Source: Streptomyces rishiriensis (GTDB lineage Bacteria > Actinomycetota > Actinomycetes > Streptomycetales > Streptomycetaceae). Taken from it: a DNA stretch of 64,000 nucleotides. The position numbers and the translations under genes are program-made. Shown here piece by piece: positions 53,758 to 62,500 of the stretch. Numbering within the stretch: the stretch's first letter is position 1; each line of letters opens with the position of its first letter. The stretch is taken from the NCBI RefSeq assembly GCF_003112535.1, contig NZ_BEWA01000001.1, positions 275,073-339,072 of the forward strand. The letters run 5' to 3'. The notes beneath the pieces are model-generated. The model did not search any database and had not been told where the DNA came from. It saw only the letters and a program-made list of their open reading frames with translations.

Positions 53758-54308
53758 AGTTCGGGCAGCAGTACGCCCATACGCTGCGTCGCAGGCAGCG
53801 TCGGCCTGGGGACAAGTGACATCTGGACGAGGTCTTCATCAAGATCAACGGCGAGCAGGAATATCTGTGGCGGGCCGTGGATCAGGACGGCATGGTGCTC
53901 GACATCCTGGTGCAGAACCACCGGGTCATGACCGCGGCCAAGCGCTTCTTCCGCCGCCTGATGAAGACGACCGCCACGGTGCCGCGGGTGGTCGTCACGG
54001 ACAAGCTCCGCTCCTACGGAGCCAACCGTCGCCAGGTGATGCCCACTGTCGAACACCGCTCGCACAAGGGGCTGAGCAACCGGGCGGAGACTAGCCACCA
54101 GCCAGCCGGGCAGCGTGAACACGCGATGAAGGGCTTCCGTTCCGTCGGCGGGACGCAGCGGTTTCTGTCCGCGTTCAGCAGGATCTCGCCCGACTTCCGG
54201 CCCCGCCGCCCTCTCATGCCCGCCTCCGGCTACCGAGCCGAGATGACCGTCCGCTTCGCCGTCTGGAACCACATCACAGGCGCCGCCGACCAGCCCATGA
54301 CGATCTGA
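53758..54308 (+). pseudogene. IS6-family transposase with a TGA in place of Trp, 5' truncated
   Basis: In one frame: KFGQQYAHTLRRRQRRPGDK, then TGA (53817-53819) where the family has the Trp of KWHLDE, then HLDEVFIKINGEQEYLWRAV, RVVVTDKLRSYGANRRQVM (second Asp) and HRSHKGLSNRAETSHQP (Glu). It runs to the stop at 54308. The first about 75 residues and the left end are absent. The catalytic core downstream of the stop is intact. Confidence 0.85.
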
Positions 54309-54583
54309 GCACCGGCTCCGAACCGGACCCCGCCACGCCCCGACGCACCGTCAGACACCCACACGCCCAACAGCGTGACAGCGCCCTTGCGACACCTGTG
54401 ATCCATAATCCGCCAAAAGCGCATGCCTTTGAGACGCATTGCGGCTCAACTTGCACGGCACGAAAGTAAACAGTTGAACTCTCGTGGGAGGGGCCGTCAA
54501 TACTTGCGGTGCCAGCACACGTTCGATGGCTCCTGGGTTTCCCGTGCCTTGGGACGCCTCTGCAAGGTAGGTGGAACACGCAC

Positions 54584-56335
54584 ATGGTTCGTTCCCTCGT
54601 CGATACACTCTCTGCGCACGCCTCGCGGCACCCCGATCGGACCGCCTACCGCTATCTGGTCACCGGTGACAGCGACGGGGAGGTCCAGGACATCTCGTAC
54701 GCGCGTCTGGCGGGCCGGGCACGGGCCATCGCCGCCTGGTTACAGGAACACGGCCTCGCCGGTTCCCGCGCGATACTCCTCTATCCCCCGGGCATCGAGT
54801 TCATCTCGGCGTATCTGGGCTGTCTCTCGGCCGGGGTCGTCGCCGTGCCGGGCGTGCCACCGCAGGGACGTTCGCAGAACCACCGGGCCCTCACCCGTAT
54901 GAAGCGCCTGATCGCCGACGCCGACGCCAAGGTGATCCTCAGCGGCCTTGGCGTGTCCGAGGCACTCGCGACCATGGCCCAGCACCTGCCCGAACTGGCG
55001 GAGATCACCCAGGTCGTCACCAACGACATCCCCGACGACCTGGCCGCCTCCTGGCACGAGCCCGATCTCGGCGCTGACTCGGTCGCCTTCCTCCAGTACA
55101 CCTCGGGCTCCACCTCGGCCCCGCGCGGTGTGATGGTGACGCACGGCAACCTTGTGGACAACGAGCGTTTGCTCACGGAGCGGATGGGCCACACGCCGGA
55201 GGCGCTCGCGGAGTACGACAACGAACTGTTCGTCAGCTGGCTGCCCGTCTACCACGACATGGGCCTCATCCTCCCTGTCCTGAACACCCTGTACCTCGGT
55301 GCGACGACCACACTCTTCTCGCCCCTGCACTTCCTGCAGAAACCCGAGCGCTGGCTGACCGCGATCACGAAGTACCGCCCGCACACCAGCGGCGGCCCGA
55401 ACTTCGCCTTCGAACTGTGCCTGAAGCACGCCACGCCCGACCTCCTCGACCGCCTGGACCTGAGCCGGTGGAAGGTCGCCTTCAACGGCGCCGAGCCGGT
55501 GCGGGCCGCGACCCTGCGCCGGTTCACCGAGACCTTCGGGGGGGCGGCGGGATTCCGGCGCGAGGCCATGTATCCCTGCTACGGGCTGGCCGAGGCCACC
55601 CTGATGGTCAGCGGCCATACCGTCGGCACGCCGCCGAACCTGATCGCGGCCGACGAGAACGGCCCGCACGCGGGCGCGGCGGACGCGGCGGCCGTCAGTT
55701 CCGGACGGCCGGGCCCCGGCACGAACGTGGTGATCGCCGATCCCGAACGGCACAGGGCACTCCCCGAGGGCGAGGTCGGCGAGATCTGGGTGGCCGGTGC
55801 CAGCGTCGCCAAGGGCTACTGGCGCAACGCCGTCGCGACCCGGGAGACGTTCCGGGCCACTCTGGAGGAGGGCTCCGGCGAGCACGGTGCCACCCGCTTC
55901 CTGCGGACCGGTGACCTCGGATTCCTGCGCGACGGTGAACTGTTCGTCACGGGGCGGCTGAAGGACCTGATGGTGATCGACGGCCGCAATCACTACCCCC
56001 AGGACCTGGAACTCTCGGCGGAGTTGTCCCACCCGGCCCTACGCCCCGGCTGCATCGCCGCGTTCCCCGTGGAGGTGGGCGAGCACGGGACCGAGGGCGA
56101 ACAGCCCGTCATCGTCGCCGAGGTGGCCCCGGAGTCGGCGGACCAGTCCGGCACCATCACCAGCGAGATCCGTAACGCTATCGGCGAGGCTCACGGGCTG
56201 TCGGTGCGTGACGTCGTCCTGGTCCGCCCCGGCACCATCCCCAAGACGTCCAGCGGGAAGATCCAGCGCCGCGCCTCCCGCGAGGCGTACCTCGGTGGCT
56301 CCCTGGCCGTGATCGGCGAACTCGCGGCGAGATGA
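54584..56335 (+). CDS. Fatty-acyl-AMP ligase (FAAL)
   Basis: 583 residues, ATG 54584 with AGGTGGAA upstream. ANL-superfamily motifs: LQYTSGSTSAPRGVMVTHGN (A3, about 171-190), SWLPVYHDMGLILPVLN (typical of FAALs), MYPCYGLAEATLMVSG (A5), FLRTGDLGFLRDGELFVTGR (A7/A8) and IDGRNHYPQDLE, with the C-terminal lysine in TIPKTSSGKIQRR. FAALs form acyl-AMP and pass the fatty acid to an ACP instead of CoA. The next gene is a PKS that begins with an ACP, the expected partner. The region 54309-54583 upstream holds its promoter and no gene. It is likely the first gene of the right-hand cluster. Confidence 0.94.
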   Translation: MVRSLVDTLSAHASRHPDRTAYRYLVTGDSDGEVQDISYARLAGRARAIAAWLQEHGLAGSRAILLYPPGIEFISAYLGCLSAGVVAVPGVPPQGRSQNHRALTRMKRLIADADAKVILSGLGVSEALATMAQHLPELAEITQVVTNDIPDDLAASWHEPDLGADSVAFLQYTSGSTSAPRGVMVTHGNLVDNERLLTERMGHTPEALAEYDNELFVSWLPVYHDMGLILPVLNTLYLGATTTLFSPLHFLQKPERWLTAITKYRPHTSGGPNFAFELCLKHATPDLLDRLDLSRWKVAFNGAEPVRAATLRRFTETFGGAAGFRREAMYPCYGLAEATLMVSGHTVGTPPNLIAADENGPHAGAADAAAVSSGRPGPGTNVVIADPERHRALPEGEVGEIWVAGASVAKGYWRNAVATRETFRATLEEGSGEHGATRFLRTGDLGFLRDGELFVTGRLKDLMVIDGRNHYPQDLELSAELSHPALRPGCIAAFPVEVGEHGTEGEQPVIVAEVAPESADQSGTITSEIRNAIGEAHGLSVRDVVLVRPGTIPKTSSGKIQRRASREAYLGGSLAVIGELAAR

Positions 56336-56552
56336 CGTACCCCGGCCGCGCCGGCCGGGGCCGGTGACCTCTCGGCCCCACCCTCACCGTGCGGGCCGGA
56401 TCGGGGCGGCCGTGTTCACCGCGACGCATTCCCCACGGCCGTGTCCCCAGCGCCTCCGTGTTCCCCACGCCTCCGTACACCGCTCGCGCGCCGCCCTGCC
56501 GTTCTCCGGCCGAGGGCGGCTGGGCCCAGCCACACGAGGAACCTCTTCCCAG

Positions 56553-59500
56553 ATGCCTGCGCACGATTCCCGGAAGCACGCCTCCACCCCGTCCCCCACG
56601 ACCGCGGAAGGTGTACGCGCCTGGCTCGCGACCGCCATCGCCGAGCAAGGGGCTCTGGACCCGGCCGATATCGGACCGGACCGGCCGATCGCCGAGTTCG
56701 GCCTGGGCTCACGTCAGTTGGTCTCCCTGGCCGCAGGCCTCTCCTCGCTGGTCGGCCGCCCGCTGGACCCGTCCCTCCTGTACAACCACCCCACCGTCGC
56801 GTCGATCGCCGAGGCCGTCCTCGACGACGGCCCGGCCAGGGCGGCGTCGCCCGCGACGTCGGCCGCCGCGCCGAAGGGCACACCCGCCGTCGCGGACGAC
56901 ATCGCGATCATCTCCATGGCCTGCCGGTTCCCCGGCGGAGCCGACACCCCCGAGGCGTTGTGGAGACTGCTCGTCGACGGCGCGGACGTCATCACGGAGG
57001 CACCGGCGGGCCGTTGGGACACCCCGGGACTCTACGACCCCGACCCCGACGCCACCGGCAAGGCGTACAGCCTGCGCGGCGGCTTCCTCTCGGGCATCGA
57101 CCGCTTCGACGCCTCCTTCTTTGGGATCTCGCCCCGCGAGGCCGCCGCGATGGACCCCCAGCAGCGGCTGCTGCTGGAAACCTCCTGGGAGACGATCGAG
57201 CGCGCCGGGATCGTTCCCGAGACGCTGAACGGCAGCTCCACGGGCGTCTACGTCGGCCTGTACAACAGCCGATACCTCGCGGCGGCCGGCCTGGACCAGC
57301 TGGACGGGCATGTGGGTACGGGCTCGGCGTCCAGCGTGGCCTCCGGCCGTATCGCGTACACCCTGGGCCTCCAGGGGCCGGCCGTGACCGTGGACACCGC
57401 CTGCTCCTCCTCTCTGGTCGCCCTGCATCTGGCCGCGCGTGCGCTGGCCGCCGGTGAGTGCGACCTCGCACTGGCGGGCGGTGCGACGCTCCTGGTCTCC
57501 GCGCGCGGCCACGTCGAGTTCAGCAGGCTGCGCGGCTTGTCGCCGTCCGGGAGGTGCAGCCCGTTCGGGGCCGGGGCCGACGGTGTCGTGTGGGCCGAGG
57601 GCTGCGGTCTCGTGCTGCTCAAGCGACTGAGTGACGCGCGCCGGGACGGTGACCGCGTGCTCGCAGTCGTCAAGGGGTCCGCGGTCAACCAGGACGGCCG
57701 CAGCCAAGGGCTCAGCGCACCCAACGGCCTCGCGCAGGAGCGGGTGGTGCGCGCGGCCCTGGACGCCGCCGGGCTCACGCCGCACGACGTGGACTACATC
57801 GAGGCCCACGGCACCGGAACGAAGCTCGGGGACCCCATCGAGGGCCGGGCGCTGGCTGCGGTGTTCGGGCCGGGACGTCCCGTGGAACAGCCGCTGGGCG
57901 TGGGCTCGTTGAAGTCCAACATCGGCCACATGGGGGCAGCGGCGGGCGTCGGCGGCGTCATCAAGACGGTGCTGGCCCTCGGCGAGGAGCTGCTTCCGGC
58001 GTCCCTGCACGCCGGGACGCCGACGGAGTACGTCGACTGGGCGGACAGCGGACTGCGCGTGCGGAGTCAGGCACAGTCCTGGCCACGCGACGGCCACCGG
58101 GTACGACGGGCAGGCATCAGCGCCTTCGGCATCAGCGGCACCAACGCCCACGTCGTCCTGGAAGAGGCACCCGCGGACCTGACGGGTGCCCGTCGGCCGA
58201 CACGGGCCGGACGGCCGACGGCCGACGCCCCGACGACGGAGACCGGGCAGCCGACAGCCGTCGAAAATACCGCCACCGGCCCCACGACCGACGAGCCCAC
58301 GGCCACCGAACCCACCGCCGACGAAGCCACCACCGTCGACCCCACGTCCACCCGGCAGCCGCCCGGCGCCCTCTCTGCCGACGACCAGCCGGGTACCGCG
58401 TCCGCCGCGCCGCTGCTCTTCCCCCTCTCCGCCCGTACCCTCCCCGCCCTGCGCGGGCAGGCCGCCCGCTTACTCGACGCCCTCGCGGCCGAACCCCGGA
58501 CGCCTCTCCCCGGGGTCGCCAGGACGCTGGCCCGTCACCGTACGCACTTCGAGCACCGTGCCGTCGTCCAAGCGGCCCACTCCGACGAACTCCTCGCCGC
58601 TCTGGCCGACCTGGCCGAGGGACGGGACGGAACGGACACGGTCGTCGGCCCCGGGCAGACCCTTCCCCCGGGAAAGGTGGCCTTCGTCTTTCCCGGCCAG
58701 GGTTCCCAGTGGGCCGGTATGGCCCGGGATCTGCTCGACCGTGACCCGGTGTTCGCGGACGAACTCGACCGCTGCGACGCCGCCCTGCGCCCCTTCACCG
58801 GCTGGTCGGTGGCCACGGTCCTGCGCGGCGGCACCGGAGCCCCGTCCCTGGACCGGGTCGACGTGGTCCAGCCGGTGCTCTTCGCCGTCATGGTCTCGTT
58901 GGCCGCAGTGTGGCGGTCCCGCGGCGTACGCCCCGACGCCGTGATCGGGCACAGCCAGGGCGAGGTGGCCGCCGCCTGTGTCGCCGGGGCGCTCAGCCTC
59001 AACGACGCGGCGGCCGTGGTCGCCCTGCGCAGCCAGGCCCTGACCGGCCTCGCCGGCACCGGCACCATGGCCGTCGTGGCCCTGCCGCACGAGGAGGTGG
59101 CCGCACACCTCGCCGACCTCGACGGCAGGGTCTCCGTCGCCGCGATCAACAGCGGCAGGTCGACGGTGGTCGCCGGCGAGGTGGAAGCGTTGGAAGCCCT
59201 CCTCGCCGACCTCGACCGGCAGCAGGTGTTCGTCCGCCGTATCGATGTCGACTACGCCTCCCACAGCGCCCGGGTCGAGCCGGTCCGGGAGACGATCCTC
59301 GCGGAACTCGACGGGGTGGTGGCCCTCCCCACCTCGGTCGACTGGTACTCCACCGTCTCCGGAGAGCCGGTGGCCGAGGAGCTGGAGGCCGACTACTGGT
59401 ACCGCAACCTGCGTGAACCGGTCCGCTTCGCCCCGACCGTGGAGCGCATGGCCGCCGACGGCTACCGCTACTTCGTCGAACTGAGCCCGCACCCAGCCCT

Positions 59501-62500
59501 CCTCACCGCCCTGCGGACCGTCGCCGAGGACACGGACCGGGACATCGTCGCGGCCGGTTCCCTGCGCCGGCACGAGGACGGGCCCGCCTGCCTAGACCGG
59601 GCCGCCGCCGAACTCCACGTCCACGGACGACCGGTGGACTGGCATCGGCTGGTCGCCCCGGGGCCCGTCACCGACCTTCCGACCTACGCCTTCCAGAGCA
59701 GCCGGTACTGGCTGGACCATGCGGCCGACGGCGGCTCGGACGTCACCGCCGCCGGTCTGGAGAGCACCGGGCACGCCCTGCTGACCGCCGCCGTCGCGGT
59801 GGCCGGCGCCGACCAGTGGCTGCTCAGTGGAGTGCTGTCGCCCGGTGCCCACCCCTGGCTCGTCGACCACGCCGTCAACGGCAACGTCCTGCTTCCCGGA
59901 ACGGCCTTCGCCGAGATGGCGGTCCGCGCCGGGGACCAGGTCGGCTGTCCGGTCGTCGAGGAACTGACCCTGCACACCCCGCTGGTACTCGCTCCCGGCG
60001 ACGCCGTACGCGTCCAGGTGTGGGTGGACGCCCCCGACGCGGACGGCCGCCGCCCGCTCACCGTGTCCTCCTGCCCCGACGCCTCGGCCGGGAGCCGGAC
60101 CTGGACCCGGCACGCCTCCGGCACCCTGGCCGCCGGACCGGCGGTCCCCGCCGACGGTCTCGGCCAGTGGCCGCCGCCCGGCGCCCTGCCGCTCCCCGTC
60201 GACGACCTGTACGACCGGCTTCGCGAGGACGGCTACGGATACGGCCCGGCCTTCCGGGGCCTCGGTGCCGTATGGCGCTCGGACGGCGACCTCTACGCCG
60301 AGGTGGCGCTTCCCGAACATGTGGACGGCGTGGACCGCTTCGGCCTGCACCCCGCCCTGTGGGACGCGGCACTGCACGCGCTGCGGGCGGGGGATCACGA
60401 CGAGTCCCGGGCCCTGCTGCCGTTCAGCTGGTCCGGCGTTCGGCTGCACGCGACGGGCGCGTCCCGGCTGCGGCTGCGGCTGCGGCGCACGGGGGACCGC
60501 GAGCTCGCCCTGCTCGCCGTCGACGCCACGGGCGCGCCCGTGGTCACGGTGGACTCCCTCGCCCTGCGCGAGTTGTCCGGTGCCCTCCCGGTCCCTCGGC
60601 TCGACTCGCTGTACGAGGTGGAGTGGACCGAGGTGGAACGGATTGCCGCGGTGCCGGCCGCCCGGGCAGCCACCGTCCCAGACCTCACAGCCCCGCACGA
60701 TGCCATCTCGGAACCCACTGCTCCGGAACCCACTGCTCCGGACAGCACCGCTCCGGAAACGGCCGTCCCGGAAACGGCCGTTCTCATCCGCCCCACCGTC
60801 ACCGAGGCGCTGGCCGGAGTGCATGCCAGCCTCTCCGCCGACACCCGGCTGCTGCTGGTCACCCGCCACGCGGTCACCACCGGTCCCGACGACGACGCCC
60901 CCGACCCGGCGCAGGCAGCCGTATGGGGGCTGGTGCGCTCGGCGCAGTCGGAGCACCCGGGCCGGTTCGTGCTCGTGGACCTCGACGACGGGTCGGACGA
61001 GTGGCGGCCCGCGCTCGCGACCGCCCTGGCCACGGGCGAGCACCAACTCGCCGTTCGCGGCGGGAAGCCGTTCGCGCCGCGGCTGGCCCCCCTGACGGGT
61101 CGCGGGACACTGGTCGTCCCGGACGACGGGGCGTCGGCCTGGCGGCTGGAGGCCACCGGTGACAAGACGCCGGACGGCCTCACACTCGTCCCCCACGACG
61201 ACATCGGCCGCCCCCTGGGGACGGGCGAGGTCCGGATCGCCGTACGTGCCGCCGGTCTGGACTTCCGCGACGTGGCCGTCGCTCTCGGCACGGCCGACAG
61301 CCGACCGGGCCTCGGCGGGGAGATCGCGGGCGTGGTGACGGAGGCCGGCCCGGAGGTGCGCGGCCTCGCGCCCGGCGACCGGGTCATGGGGCTGGTGCCC
61401 GGGGGCGCGTTGGGTCCGGTGACCGTGGCGGACCACCGGACGATGGCGCGCATCCCGGATGGCTGGTCGTACGCGCAGGCGGCGGCGGTGCCGGTGGCGT
61501 ATCTGAGCGCGTACCACGGTCTGGTGGAGCTGGCCGGTCTGCGGGCCGGGGAGTCGGTGCTGATCCATGACGCGGCCGACGGGGTGGGCATGGCGGCGGT
61601 GCAGCTCGCCCGGCATCTCGGGGCCGAGGTGTTCGCTACGGCGAGTCCCGGGAAGTGGGACGCACTGCGGGCCCAGGGCCTCGACGAGACACACATCGCG
61701 GCCTCCCGCGACCTGGAGTTCGAACAGCGCGTGCGGGCGGCGACGGACGGACGGGGCGTGGACGTCGTGCTCGGCTCGCTCGAGGGCGAGTTCGCGGACG
61801 CGTCGCTGCGGACGCTGGCCGACGGCGGCCGGTTCGTCGAGCTGGGCAGGACCGGCATCGGGGACGCGGACGAGACGGCCGCCCGGTACCCCGGCACATC
61901 CTACTGTTCCTGCGATCTGTGGGAGGCGGGGCACGAACGGATCGGGCAGCTGCTCGCCGAGGTGCTGCGGCTGTTCGGCGAGGGCGTGCTGACGCCGCCG
62001 CCGCTCACGGTGTGGGACGTGCGAAGGGCCCCGGAGGCGTTCCGCCGGCTGAGCCAGGGACGGCACACCGGCAAGATCGTCCTGACGGTCCCCGTGCCAC
62101 TCGACCCGGACGGCACCGTACTGATCACCGGCGCCACCGGCACCCTGGGCCGGCTGGTGGCCCGGCATCTGGTGACGCGGCACGGCGCCCGCCGACTGCT
62201 CCTCGTCGGCCGGCGCGGCGCGGATGCCGACGGTATGCGCGAACTCACCGAGGAACTCGGCGGACTCGGCGCCACGGCGTCCGTGGCCGCGTGCGACGTC
62301 GCCGACCGGGACGCGGTCGCCGCACTCCTCGCGGGCATACCCGGGGAGCATCCGCTGACGGCGGTGATCCACGCGGCCGGTGTCCTCGACGACGGTGTGG
62401 TCGAGCAGCTCACACCGGAACGACTGACGACGGTGGCCCGCCCCAAGTCCGACGCCGCGGTGGTGCTGCACGAGCTGACAGCCGGTCTCGACCTGGCGTG

